A stretch of 62,839 bases of DNA, from contig CAVFAY010000016.1 of assembly GCA_963620595.1 (NCBI GenBank), positions 1 through 62,839 on the forward strand, given 5' to 3'. This DNA is from Butyricicoccus_A sp963620595. GTDB lineage: Bacteria; Bacillota; Clostridia; Oscillospirales; Butyricicoccaceae. This document shows, piece after piece, positions 49,212 through 57,815 of this stretch (position 1 is its first letter; every line of letters starts with the position of its first letter). The translations under genes and the position numbers were made by a program. The notes under the pieces are model-generated. The model made no database searches. It saw only the letters and a program-made list of their open reading frames with translations, and was not told the DNA's origin.

Positions 49212-50987
49212 TCAGTTATTTTCGCGCTCTGCCATCTCCTGCAGCTCAATCCAACGTTCTTCCTTGGCATCCAATTCGCTGGACACCGCTTCAATTTGTT
49301 CAGAAAGCTCTTGCAGACGCACGAAATCAGAGGTCACCTGCGCTTGTTCGTCTTTCAACGCCGCGAGCTTGTCTTCCAATTTAGCGATTTCATCATCAAT
49401 GTGTTCCAGTTCGTATCGATCCTTGTAGCTCATCTTGGTTCTGTTCGAGCTCTTCTGCTTTGGCTTTTCCGCTTTTTCTGTTTTCTCTATTGTCGGCTGT
49501 TCGATTTCCCTGCGTTTGCTGAGATAATCGGCATAATTGCCGAGATATTCCTCGACCTCGCCGCTCGGACGGAACTCGAAAATACGCCGCGCAATTTTAT
49601 TCAAAAAATATCGGTCGTGGGATACCGTGAGAACAGCGCCTTCAAACCCTTCCAGATAGTTTTCCAGAATATTCAATGTTTCGATGTCCAAATCGTTGGT
49701 CGGCTCGTCAAGCAGCAGGATATTCGGCGCAGACATCAAGACGCTGAGCAAATACAATCTGCGTCTTTCGCCACCGGAAAGGCTGCCGATACGTGTCCAT
49801 TGCTGTTCTCCGGTAAACAAAAATGTCTCGAGCATCTGCGCTGCAGACAGCGTGCCGTCCGGCGTGCGGACAGTCTCCGCAATATCTCGAATAAATTCGA
49901 TCACCTTTTGATTTTCGTCCATATGTCCGCAGTCCTGTGCGAAATAACCGATTTTAACGGTCTCTCCATAGATTACCGTACCGGCATCCGGTTGCGCCTG
50001 TCCTGCGAGAATACGTAAAAACGTTGATTTTCCTGTACCATTGCGTCCGACAATACCAATGCGGTCATCACGTGCCACCGTCAAATCAAAATCTCGAATA
50101 TATGTTTTTCCATCCCAGCTCTTGCACAGACCGGATACCTCAATGGTCTTTTTGCCGAGGCGCGTAGAAATTGACTTCATTTCCACTTGGATGTCCTCTT
50201 CCTGTATCGTTTTGCTTGACAGCTCTTCAAATCGCTGAATACGCCCCTTAGCCTTCGTGGTACGTGCCTTTGCGCCGCGGCGCATCCATTCCAACTCACG
50301 GCGCAAAATGGTCTGTCTTTTGCGTTCCGATGCCGCCGCACTGGCAACACGCTCTGCCTTGCGCGCAACAAAGCCCTCATAATTTTCTTCATAGAAATAT
50401 AGCTTTGCATGATCCAGCTCGCAAATGCGGTTGGTCACGCGATTGAGAAAATATCGGTCGTGAGTGATAATAACCAATGCGCCTTTATAGGCTTTGAGCT
50501 GCTGTTCCAGCCATGCGGCGGTTTCATTGTCGATGTGGTTGGTCGGCTCGTCCAAAATCAAAATCTCACTCGGATTAATCAGCGCAGAGCAAATCGCTAC
50601 GCGCTTTTTCTGTCCGCCGGAAAGCAATCGCACATCTCTATCAAAATCCGTAATGCCAAGCTGTGTCAGCAGCATTTTGGCCTCATATGCACGTTCTTCC
50701 GCAAAATCTGTCGATGCGCCGCGAAAAACCTGCTGCAACACCGTAACCGATTCAGAAAAATCCGGAGACTGCGGCAAATAACCAATGCGTGCACCGCGTG
50801 CCAGAGTAATGGTTCCGTTATCTGATTCCTGCATTCCCGCGAGAATGCGCAAAAAAGTTGATTTTCCCGTACCGTTGATGCCAATAAAACCAACTTTGTC
50901 ATGCTCTTCCAGCGCAAAGCTGACATCGTCAAACAACGTGTTTTCTCCCCAGCTCAGGGAAATATGTTCTGCGTTGAGTAATACCAT
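49212..50987 (-). CDS. ABC-F family ATPase (Uup/YdiF-like)
   Basis: A 591-residue soluble protein with two ABC domains and no membrane part. Domain 1 has Walker A GINGTGKST, signature LSGGQKKR and LILDEPTNHID. Domain 2 has GRNGTGKST, LSGGERRR and LLLDEPTNDLD. The linker with MRRGAKARTTKAKGRIQRFE is the P-site tRNA interaction motif region, which classes it as ABC-F. A C-terminal coiled coil (KDRYELEHIDDEIAKLEDKL onward) resembles that of Uup. It probably acts on ribosomes; antibiotic protection cannot be claimed from sequence alone. ATG 50987 follows AGGAAGG. A longer frame to 51029 is unconserved. Confidence 0.9.
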   Translation of the reverse strand: MVLLNAEHISLSWGENTLFDDVSFALEEHDKVGFIGINGTGKSTFLRILAGMQESDNGTITLARGARIGYLPQSPDFSESVTVLQQVFRGASTDFAEERAYEAKMLLTQLGITDFDRDVRLLSGGQKKRVAICSALINPSEILILDEPTNHIDNETAAWLEQQLKAYKGALVIITHDRYFLNRVTNRICELDHAKLYFYEENYEGFVARKAERVASAAASERKRQTILRRELEWMRRGAKARTTKAKGRIQRFEELSSKTIQEEDIQVEMKSISTRLGKKTIEVSGLCKSWDGKTYIRDFDLTVARDDRIGIVGRNGTGKSTFLRILAGQAQPDAGTVIYGETVKIGYFAQDCGHMDENQKVIEFIRDIAETVRTPDGTLSAAQMLETFLFTGEQQWTRIGSLSGGERRRLYLLSVLMSAPNILLLDEPTNDLDIETLNILENYLEGFEGAVLTVSHDRYFLNKIARRIFEFRPSGEVEEYLGNYADYLSKRREIEQPTIEKTEKAEKPKQKSSNRTKMSYKDRYELEHIDDEIAKLEDKLAALKDEQAQVTSDFVRLQELSEQIEAVSSELDAKEERWIELQEMAERENN

Positions 50988-51010
50988 CCTATTCCTTCCT
51001 CGTATACACA

Positions 51011-51039
51011 GAAACCGCCGGATTTCCATCCGGCGGCTG
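51011..51039 (-). terminator. Hairpin between murD and the ABC-F gene
   Basis: A stem ACCGCCGGAT/ATCCGGCGG(C) of about 9-10 bp, extendable by ACACAG/CTGTGT, with a short T stretch on the minus strand. A probable terminator of murD. Confidence 0.6.
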
Positions 51040-51059
51040 TGTTTGTATCGTCATATAAT

Positions 51060-52457
51060 TTACAGACTATTGACAATGTCCTTAAAACGGTTGCCGCGCT
51101 CCATAAAGTTCTTGAAAATATCAAAGGAAGCACTTGCTGGACTCATCAGAACAATGTCGCCCTCTTCGGCAACCTCTGCTGCACCACGGACTGCCTTTTC
51201 AAAATCGTCATAGGTGTCAATCGGAAGCTCGTCCGCCTTATAGTTGTCGGCTGCCAGCACAGAAGCCTTGATTGCTGGTGCGGTCGAATCATCCGGATTG
51301 GCGTCAATCAATACCAATCGCTTGACATGATCGCAGACAATCGGTCCAAACGAATCGTATGGAATCTTTTTGTCATGACCGCCAGCGAGCAGAATCACCT
51401 TCTGCTTAAACGAACGCAGACCTGCTGCCGTTCTTGTTGGGCTAGAGGCAATCGAGTCGTTATAGTACTTGACGCCATTCAATGTGCGTACCAGCTCCAG
51501 ACGATGCTCTACACCGCCGAAATGATGTGCGACATCTCGTACATTGTCAAAGGTTACTCTGCCATGTGTCATGCAGATTGCCGCCATATAATTGGCAATA
51601 TTATGTGCGCCAGGAATGCGAATCTCATCTGCATCCATAATCTTGCGGCGGTTTCCATCTTCTGCATACCAGATCACGCCGTCTTCCAGATATACGCCAT
51701 TTTCAACCGGTCCCTTCATCGAAAACTTGAGCAGCTCTACGCCTTCTGCCGGACGGAAATCCTGCGAAACGGCATCATCTGCATTGAGTACGAGCTTAGC
51801 ACCCGGCTTCTGATTGATAAAGATATGTGTTTTCGCTTCGATGTACTCCGCCATATCCTTATGAATATCCAAATGATTCGGAGTGACATTGGTTACCAGT
51901 GCAGCTGCCGGAGAGCACTTCATATCCATCAGCTGGAACGAAGACAACTCAACGACTGCAAAATCATTTTCATTGATAAACGGCACGTCAGCTAACAGCG
52001 GATGACCGATATTACCGCCCAAATGGCAGGTATATCCTGCCTTCTTGAGAATTTCACAAGTCAATGTGGTCGTAGTGGTCTTGCCGTCAGATCCAGTAAT
52101 TGCCAGAATCGGGCACGGGCAAACCTGCATGAATACTTCCATCTCACTGGTGATAATGCTTCCCTGCTCGCGAGCCTTCACCAGTGCCGGCTGGTTCGGA
52201 TGCATACCCGGCGTGCGGAAGATATAATCTCCAGACAGATTCTTCAGGTACTCACTGCCAACAGAAAATTCTACACCGATGTCGTGCAGTCCTTCGTAGA
52301 TTTCTCCAAGCTCCTCTGTCGTCTTCCGGTCATGTACCGTGACATGTGCGCCGGCTTCCAGCAACAAGCTGATCAGCGGCGTATTGCTGACTCCGATTCC
52401 AATGACAGTGACATTTTTGCCACTCATGGCTTCCAAAAAGCGATCATATGCACTCAT
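51060..52457 (-). CDS. murD: UDP-N-acetylmuramoylalanine--D-glutamate ligase
   Basis: A 465-residue Mur ligase that adds D-glutamate to UDP-MurNAc-L-Ala in peptidoglycan synthesis. The Rossmann N terminus has VTVIGIGVSNTPL, the ATP loop is ITGSDGKTTTTT, and VVELSSFQLMDM, NVTPNHLDIHKDM, PGAHNIANYMAA, VEHRLELV and YYNDSIASSPTRTAAGL are the MurD-specific segments. GGAGG lies 8 nt before ATG 52457. Upstream in-frame Met codons lack a site. It stands apart from a dcw cluster, preceded by the rnpB gene. Confidence 0.94.
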   Translation of the reverse strand: MSAYDRFLEAMSGKNVTVIGIGVSNTPLISLLLEAGAHVTVHDRKTTEELGEIYEGLHDIGVEFSVGSEYLKNLSGDYIFRTPGMHPNQPALVKAREQGSIITSEMEVFMQVCPCPILAITGSDGKTTTTTLTCEILKKAGYTCHLGGNIGHPLLADVPFINENDFAVVELSSFQLMDMKCSPAAALVTNVTPNHLDIHKDMAEYIEAKTHIFINQKPGAKLVLNADDAVSQDFRPAEGVELLKFSMKGPVENGVYLEDGVIWYAEDGNRRKIMDADEIRIPGAHNIANYMAAICMTHGRVTFDNVRDVAHHFGGVEHRLELVRTLNGVKYYNDSIASSPTRTAAGLRSFKQKVILLAGGHDKKIPYDSFGPIVCDHVKRLVLIDANPDDSTAPAIKASVLAADNYKADELPIDTYDDFEKAVRGAAEVAEEGDIVLMSPASASFDIFKNFMERGNRFKDIVNSL

Positions 52458-52534
52458 TTCTCGAACCTCCAACATGTTTCGCCAACAGTCTCTCCCAAAC
52501 CCAAGCGAAATCACCTATTTTGATTCCATGTCAG

Positions 52535-52556
52535 GAAAACCGCCCCTGCGGGCGGT
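52535..52556 (-). terminator. Rho-independent terminator of rnpB
   Basis: A 7-bp GC-rich stem ACCGCCC/GGGCGGT with loop CTGC followed on the minus strand by TTTTCC, about 30 bp after the RNase P RNA. Confidence 0.75.
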
Positions 52557-52584
52557 AAAAATCCTGCATTTCATTTCAATAAAG

Positions 52585-52940
52585 AGTGAGTAAAGAGTAA
52601 GCCGGGTTCTGTCATTGGAGCAGCCATCTATCTTGGACGCATGTCGCCATACGCCTCAAGCCACCTCCTCGGGACGGATCGGGCAAATCCTATGTGTCCC
52701 TCCACGGTGTTGCTGCGGATAGAGTTTACAGAATTCCATAGTTACCTATGGAATTGGTGAGCTCTTACCTCGCCTTTCCACCCTTACCGCAGCCGAAACC
52801 ACGGCGGTATATCTCTGTTGCACTTTTCCTAGAGTCGCCTCCGGCGGACGTTATCCGTTATCCTGCCCTGCGCAGCCCGGACTTTCCTCACAGAAGGGCC
52901 TTTCGGCACGATCTGCGCGACTGCTAACTTTACTCACTCC
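52585..52940 (-). ncRNA. rnpB: RNase P RNA, bacterial type A
   Basis: On the minus strand the RNA opens with GGAGTGAGTAAAG, which pairs with CTTTACTCACTC at its end (helix P1). The conserved cores GAGGAAAGTCCGGGC near the 5' end and ACAGAACCCGGCTTA near the 3' end (P4 and J regions), plus GGTAAGGGTGGAAAGG and AGAGCTCACC, are all present. With RnpA it matures tRNA 5' ends. Confidence 0.97.
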
Positions 52941-52968
52941 GTTTATTATACTAAAATCAGCGATTTTG

Positions 52969-53577
52969 TCAATCTTCAACCGAGAAAATCCCAGGATTTT
53001 TTTGTTTCAAATATGGCAAAACCATCGCTTGAAACTCTCCATCATGGCAGCACCATTGATTTCTGTCAACGAGAATATGCTTTCCGTTTTCCGTTTGAAC
53101 AGGTATCATTTTTCGCTCATTTACCTCCATTTGATAGAAATTATCTGCCGAAACGCGTACCATGCGCTGTACCTCATCTCCCAGCGAAAACGCAGGTGCA
53201 TCTGCGCAGAGCATGAACACATGTGACATTTCTCGATCGTAATAACCGAGGATGTGAAAATCCGGTGCACGGTATGCACCCAGTGAAATCAGGTCATTTT
53301 CCGTCACATGTAGCCCAATTTCTTCTTGAAGTTCACGCAGTATGGCCTGTATTGGTGTCTCTCCAGTGTCTACATGTCCGCCGCAAGGCAAATCAAAACA
53401 GTCCGGAAAATCCTTCTTCATATGTGCCCGCTGCTGAAACCAAAACACTGGATGACTCTCCTGTATGATCCAGCAGTGCACGACACGGTGCAACAATCCG
53501 CGTTCATGCACTTCATCGCGTAACGCCGTGCCGATGCACTGCCAGTTTTCATCATAAATATCCAATAATTCCTGCAT
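52969..53577 (-). CDS. Nudix hydrolase, IPP-isomerase-like type
   Basis: A 202-residue Nudix protein. The Nudix box runs from GGHVDTGE through RELQEEIGLHV. The N terminus ELLDIYDENWQCIG and HRVVHCWII resemble the IPP-isomerase/YfcD-like subgroup, as in the paralog at 2512-3015. The C-terminal 40 residues (NGKHILVDRNQWCCHDGEFQ) are an extra segment not seen in that paralog. ATG 53577 follows a weak GGCGGGTGAG. The frame can be read further upstream, but that would enter the asnB end. It is 56 bp behind asnB and probably co-transcribed. Confidence 0.87.
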   Translation of the reverse strand: MQELLDIYDENWQCIGTALRDEVHERGLLHRVVHCWIIQESHPVFWFQQRAHMKKDFPDCFDLPCGGHVDTGETPIQAILRELQEEIGLHVTENDLISLGAYRAPDFHILGYYDREMSHVFMLCADAPAFSLGDEVQRMVRVSADNFYQMEVNERKMIPVQTENGKHILVDRNQWCCHDGEFQAMVLPYLKQKNPGIFSVED

Positions 53578-53633
53578 CTTCTCACCCGCCTCGCTGTCAT
53601 CATACCGCAAACCAGCGAGAATTACAATGCCCT

Positions 53634-55445
53634 CTACCGAATGGTCACATGATACAATTTCATCCAATGATGCAGCTGCAAGAAATACGCAATGGTCTGC
53701 GGCGTCTGCATCAACTGCCCATACCATGGCTGCGCACGCGATTGGGTCAGCAATTGTTCCAGTGCATCCCGCCGGATAAAAGCAAACATCGGCGATGTTC
53801 CCTCATCCAATATCTGCCGCAGCAGATCGCCTACAGCACGCATATACGCCGGATTGTGTGTCTTTGGATACGGGCTTTTCTTGCGCATTCGGATTTCTTC
53901 CGGTACAATGCCTTTCACTGCTTCCCGCAGCAGTCCCTTTTCTCTGCCGTGTAAATCCTTCATGCTCCATGGAACATTATATAGATACTCTGCGATACGA
54001 TGATCGCAAAACGGCACGCGAACCTCTAAGCCGCTGAACATACTCATAGTATCTTTTCGTGCAAGTAATGTCTGCATAAACCATTCGAAATTTAAGCGGG
54101 TCATCTCTCGAATTCGTCTGTCATCTTCTCCACGAATCCCTTCCTGTATCACCTTTACAATCGTCTGTCGGTACTTTTGATCTACAAATGCTTCTGCATT
54201 GATTTTTTCCTGCCATTCCTGTGTCAAGAAAGACGCGCGGTACTGTGTCGATTGCGCCCATGGAAATCCTGCCTTGCGTCGAATGTCTACATCGCGATAC
54301 CATGGATACCCACCAAAGATCTCATCCGCACATTCACCGGACAATGCCACCGTGCCAATTTTTTTGATTTCTCGGCAAAACAGCAATAAGGATGCATCCA
54401 CATCCGCCATGCCAGGCAAATCCCGTGCTTCTACCGCTTCAAACAATGCCTGTACAAGCTGTGGCGTATCAATCTCTATCAAATGATTTTTCGCACCGAT
54501 GGCATCGTTCATTAACTTAATATAGCTATCATCGCTGTTTGGCTGAAAATGTGACGCCTGAAAATACCGTGCATTATCTCGGTACGTGACGGATACAGTA
54601 TCCAACTGTCGTCCTTCCTGCGCATATTTCCGCGCTGCCACAGCAGAAATAATACTGGAATCCAGACCGCCAGACAAAAACGTACACAAAGGAACATCCG
54701 ATACCAATTGCCGCTGTATGGCATCCACAACCAATGTCCGCACCTTGTCTATCGTTTCCTGCTCTGTATCTGTGTGTTCTTTATCCTCCAATCGCCAATA
54801 CTGTCTAAGGCTTAGTCCTCGTTTCTGCGAATAGGTGCCGCACCAGCCGGCAGGAACTTCACGAATACCGCACAGAACACCGCAGCCCGGTGTTCTGCCG
54901 GGACCTAACAAGATCAATTCCGAGATGCCATTCTGATCAATCTCTGCGTGAATATCTGGATGTGCCAGCAATGTCTTGATCTCCGAAGCAAATAAAAAGA
55001 CATCCGATTTCTCTGTAAAAAACAGTGGTTTTACACCGATGCGATCTCGTGCAAAAAATAACTCCTGCTCCAGCATATTCCAGACGGCAAAGGCATAGAT
55101 TCCATTCAGGTGGTCGAGACAAGCGTCTCCCCAAGCCAAGTATGCTGTCAAAACAACTTCTGTATCCGAATGCGTCTCAAAAACATATCCCTGCTTTGCC
55201 AGCTCTTTCCGCACCTCCGCGGTATTATACAGCTCTCCATTGTATACCATAACAGCATAATCTCGCCGCATTGGCTGCTTTCCGCCTTCTATATCAATAA
55301 CAGCGAGTCGGTCGTGCAGCAGCGCAGTTGCTCTGTCTATCCAAATCCCCTCTTGATCCGGACCGCGGCGTCTCATGGTGTTCTGCATCTGTTCCAGAAC
55401 CTGCCTCGAAGGGATTTTGCCTATCATTCCTGCGATTCCACACAT
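53634..55445 (-). CDS. asnB: Asparagine synthetase (glutamine-hydrolysing)
   Basis: A 603-residue class B asparagine synthetase. The N-terminal nucleophile Cys 2 (MCGIAGMIG) and RRGPDQEGIWID, NGELYNTAEV and SDTEVVLTAYLAWG form the glutaminase domain. The ATP-pyrophosphatase loop FLSGGLDSSI and GECADEIFGGYPWY form the synthetase domain. It makes asparagine from aspartate and glutamine, though relatives modify peptides or cell-wall precursors. AAGGAGG lies 8 nt before ATG 55445. It is divergent from the ATP-grasp/alpha-E operon with a 320-bp gap and followed by a Nudix gene. Confidence 0.93.
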   Translation of the reverse strand: MCGIAGMIGKIPSRQVLEQMQNTMRRRGPDQEGIWIDRATALLHDRLAVIDIEGGKQPMRRDYAVMVYNGELYNTAEVRKELAKQGYVFETHSDTEVVLTAYLAWGDACLDHLNGIYAFAVWNMLEQELFFARDRIGVKPLFFTEKSDVFLFASEIKTLLAHPDIHAEIDQNGISELILLGPGRTPGCGVLCGIREVPAGWCGTYSQKRGLSLRQYWRLEDKEHTDTEQETIDKVRTLVVDAIQRQLVSDVPLCTFLSGGLDSSIISAVAARKYAQEGRQLDTVSVTYRDNARYFQASHFQPNSDDSYIKLMNDAIGAKNHLIEIDTPQLVQALFEAVEARDLPGMADVDASLLLFCREIKKIGTVALSGECADEIFGGYPWYRDVDIRRKAGFPWAQSTQYRASFLTQEWQEKINAEAFVDQKYRQTIVKVIQEGIRGEDDRRIREMTRLNFEWFMQTLLARKDTMSMFSGLEVRVPFCDHRIAEYLYNVPWSMKDLHGREKGLLREAVKGIVPEEIRMRKKSPYPKTHNPAYMRAVGDLLRQILDEGTSPMFAFIRRDALEQLLTQSRAQPWYGQLMQTPQTIAYFLQLHHWMKLYHVTIR

Positions 55446-55619
55446 CTGCCATTCCTCCTTTTCCGCAAACATTGGAACTCCGATACTGTATGCATCCGCA
55501 TTTGAATATATACTACTTTTTGTCCCAATTTCTAATTATTTTGTAGGATATTTGTATAATTCCACCAATTTTTGTTTTAAACTTTTTATGATTTCTATTT
55601 TTTTTGCACGTACATATTC

Positions 55620-55649
55620 TTGACAATTTAAGTACTATTATCGTAGAAT
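55620..55649 (+). promoter_or_regulatory. Sigma-A promoter of the ATP-grasp/alpha-E operon
   Basis: A perfect -35 TTGACA (55620-55625), an 18-bp spacer and -10 TAGAAT (55644-55649). It lies in the 320-bp gap between the divergent asnB and the ATP-grasp gene. Confidence 0.75.
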
Positions 55650-55655
55650 AAGAGT

Positions 55656-55765
55656 AGCAAAGGTGCTCCAAGTGTGGAGTGCCTTTTTGTTTTGCCCGAA
55701 AACCGCGGTTCGGGCAAAGTTGCTTTTTTGCATACTTTAATAATTTATGAAGGAGAGAATTTTTT
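55656..55765 (+). promoter_or_regulatory. Structured leader with two terminator-like hairpins
   Basis: About 110 nt between the promoter and the ATG. Hairpin 1 is GGTGCTCCA/TGGAGTGCC (about 55662-55683) followed by TTTTT. Hairpin 2 is TTTGCCCGAA/TTCGGGCAAA (about 55693-55720) followed by GTTGCTTTTTT. Such tandem terminator-like structures in a leader suggest attenuation. No known riboswitch class was recognised. Confidence 0.55.
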
Positions 55766-57079
55766 ATGAACGACATCATTGCTCACGGCGATAACATCAA
55801 CGTCCTTCTGGCGCGGTATGGTGTAAAATTCGGCATTTACAAAGATGGTGTATTCCACGAACAATTATTCCCGTTTGATCCTATTCCCCGCGTCATTTCC
55901 GCAGATGATTTTTCTTATTTGGAACGTGGGCTCAAACAGCGCGTTGATGCACTCAATCTGTTTCTCGGCGATGTATATGGTGCCAAGAGCATCATAAAGG
56001 ATGGCATTGTTCCAGAGGATTTCGTTTATTCTTCTTCCGGTTATCTGCCAGAATGTGAAGGAATCACACCTCCTGCCGGCATTTACAGCCATATATCCGG
56101 CATCGACCTTGTGCAGGCCAAAGATAATACTTGGTATGTATTAGAAGATAATCTGCGTATTCCTTCCGGCGCTTCGTATCCATTGATCGCTCGTGCTCTG
56201 GAACGCAAGGCAAGTCCCGGTGTATTTCGCACACATACTGTTCGTGACAATCGAAATTACGCATCACTGTTAAGAGAAACGATGGATCATGTGAATCTCG
56301 GCGGCATCAATGTCATTTTGACCCCGGGCAGATACAATGCAGCATTTTTTGAACATTCCTATCTGGCAGAAAAAACCGGCAGCATTCTTGCCATGCCAAA
56401 TGATCTGTTCGTCCAAGATTGTAAGCTATACTATCGTGGAGATGACGGAGAAAAGCAGCGTGTCGGCTGCGTATATCGCCGACAGTCCGATGAATTTCTC
56501 GATCCATGTACTTTCCGCTCAGATTCCCTAATCGGCGTCCCCAACCTCATGGCAGCATACCGTGCCGGAAACGTTGCCATTATGAACACTCCCGGAAACG
56601 GCGTAGCAGATGACAAAGGGATTTACTATTTTGTACCCAAAATGATTGAGTACTACCTTCACGAAACACCAATCCTTCAAAATGCTCCAACCTATTTGCC
56701 GATGTATGAAGAAGATAAAAAATTCGTATTAGAGAATTTAAGTCGTCTTGTCATCAAGGATGTTGCGGAAGCCGGCGGTTATGGCGTTGTATTCGGCGCC
56801 AAGATGTCTAAGCAAGAACTTACAGACTGGAAAACTTTGATTCAACGTGAGCCTCGTCGCTTTATTGCACAGGAAGTGATTGATTTCCGTGATTTGGAAA
56901 TCGTCAACGAGGGAAAACGCGTGGAACGAAAAGCCGATCTGCGCGCCTTTGTACTCAGCGGTTCTGAAACAAAAGTCTGGGCAAGCGGTCTCACTCGATT
57001 TTCGCGCAATCCGGATTCTTTTATTGTAAATTCTTCTCAAGGCGGCGGCTTTAAGGATACCTGGGTACTAGCAGAATAA
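55766..57079 (+). CDS. Circularly permuted ATP-grasp family protein
   Basis: A 437-residue protein of the CP_ATPgrasp (DUF404/DUF407) family, predicted to form amide bonds by activating a carboxylate with ATP. The hallmark blocks are GIDLVQAKDNTWYVLEDNLR and IPSGASY (about 111-138), VGCVYRRQSDEFLDPCTFR, DSLIGVPNLMAAYRAGNVAI, NGVADDKGIYYFVPKMIEYY, and a C-terminal GGYGVVFGAKM and RFIAQEVIDF. The family is usually coded with alpha-E and transglutaminase-like proteins, as here. No member of this clostridial subtype with a known substrate is familiar to me. GAAGGAGAG precedes the ATG. It is first in a five-gene operon. Confidence 0.92.
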   Translation: MNDIIAHGDNINVLLARYGVKFGIYKDGVFHEQLFPFDPIPRVISADDFSYLERGLKQRVDALNLFLGDVYGAKSIIKDGIVPEDFVYSSSGYLPECEGITPPAGIYSHISGIDLVQAKDNTWYVLEDNLRIPSGASYPLIARALERKASPGVFRTHTVRDNRNYASLLRETMDHVNLGGINVILTPGRYNAAFFEHSYLAEKTGSILAMPNDLFVQDCKLYYRGDDGEKQRVGCVYRRQSDEFLDPCTFRSDSLIGVPNLMAAYRAGNVAIMNTPGNGVADDKGIYYFVPKMIEYYLHETPILQNAPTYLPMYEEDKKFVLENLSRLVIKDVAEAGGYGVVFGAKMSKQELTDWKTLIQREPRRFIAQEVIDFRDLEIVNEGKRVERKADLRAFVLSGSETKVWASGLTRFSRNPDSFIVNSSQGGGFKDTWVLAE

Positions 57080-57118
57080 AACATATTCTCATCATTACAG
57101 AAAAAGGAGAACACATCA

Positions 57119-57802
57119 TTGGAAACCATATCTTTGGAAAAGCGAGACTGTCTCTATTGGCTGGGCAGATACACAGAACGTGTATACACAACCTTAAAGG
57201 TTTTTTACAACTATTATGATGTCATGCTCGATCGAGATGAAAACGCCTACATCACGCTGTGCGATCAGTTAGACATCCCAAACATCTATACAAGTGAACA
57301 GGACTTTATTCATCGATTTCTATTTGACCAACAAGATCCGAATTCTATTTTTACTTCTTTAAATCGTTCGTATGATAATGGCATTGTGCTAAGAAATGAA
57401 ATCAGCAGTGATTCTCTTGCTTACATTCAAATGGCACTAGATATTTATACCGCCTCTTTTACCTCCGATGTTCCAACGATGGCATTGCTCCCTGTCCAAG
57501 ACTATGTCTTGGCTTTTTGGGCAAGCATTGATGACAATGTATTGGATCAGCGTGCACGCAGTATTATCAAATGCGGCAGATACCTAGAGCGGCTGGATTT
57601 ATATCTGCGTCTTGATTTCCCGGAACAAACCATTGAACGAACGCTTTGCAAGATGATTCCGCGCCTGAAGCAATCCGGCATGCATTATGACCAGGAAGTT
57701 TTAGACAAGATTTATGCACGCACCCGACAAAAAATGCCTCAAACAGATGGATGGAAAAAGCAGTGCGCGCGTCACCTATTGACGTTAATTACAGAACAAT
57801 GA
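57119..57802 (+). CDS. Short alpha-E domain (DUF403) protein
   Basis: A 227-residue all-helical alpha-E protein. It begins DCLYWLGRYTERVYTTLKVF, the conserved R-x-x-ER helix near residue 20, and has further paired helices with RSIIKCGRYLERLDLYLR, which repeats the R-x-x-ER pattern near 170. Alpha-E proteins are usually about 300 residues and act, by genomic association, with CP-ATP-grasp ligases and transglutaminase-like proteins. Their exact role is unknown. The start is TTG 57119 with AAGGAG (57104-57109) 9 nt upstream. It lies 39 bp after the ATP-grasp gene and 13 bp before the transglutaminase gene. Confidence 0.85.
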   Translation: METISLEKRDCLYWLGRYTERVYTTLKVFYNYYDVMLDRDENAYITLCDQLDIPNIYTSEQDFIHRFLFDQQDPNSIFTSLNRSYDNGIVLRNEISSDSLAYIQMALDIYTASFTSDVPTMALLPVQDYVLAFWASIDDNVLDQRARSIIKCGRYLERLDLYLRLDFPEQTIERTLCKMIPRLKQSGMHYDQEVLDKIYARTRQKMPQTDGWKKQCARHLLTLITEQ

Positions 57803-57815
57803 GGCGTTTTTCACC

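Noticed and set aside
49212..50987. Calling the ABC-F protein an antibiotic resistance factor
   Set aside because: Sequence shows a Uup/YdiF-like housekeeping ABC-F; the linker features needed to claim target protection cannot be judged by eye.
55693..55720. Possible T-box because of AACCGCGG in the leader of the ATP-grasp gene
   Set aside because: The full T-box sequence (GGGTGGNACCGCG) and a specifier stem are absent; the bases are the loop of a simple hairpin.
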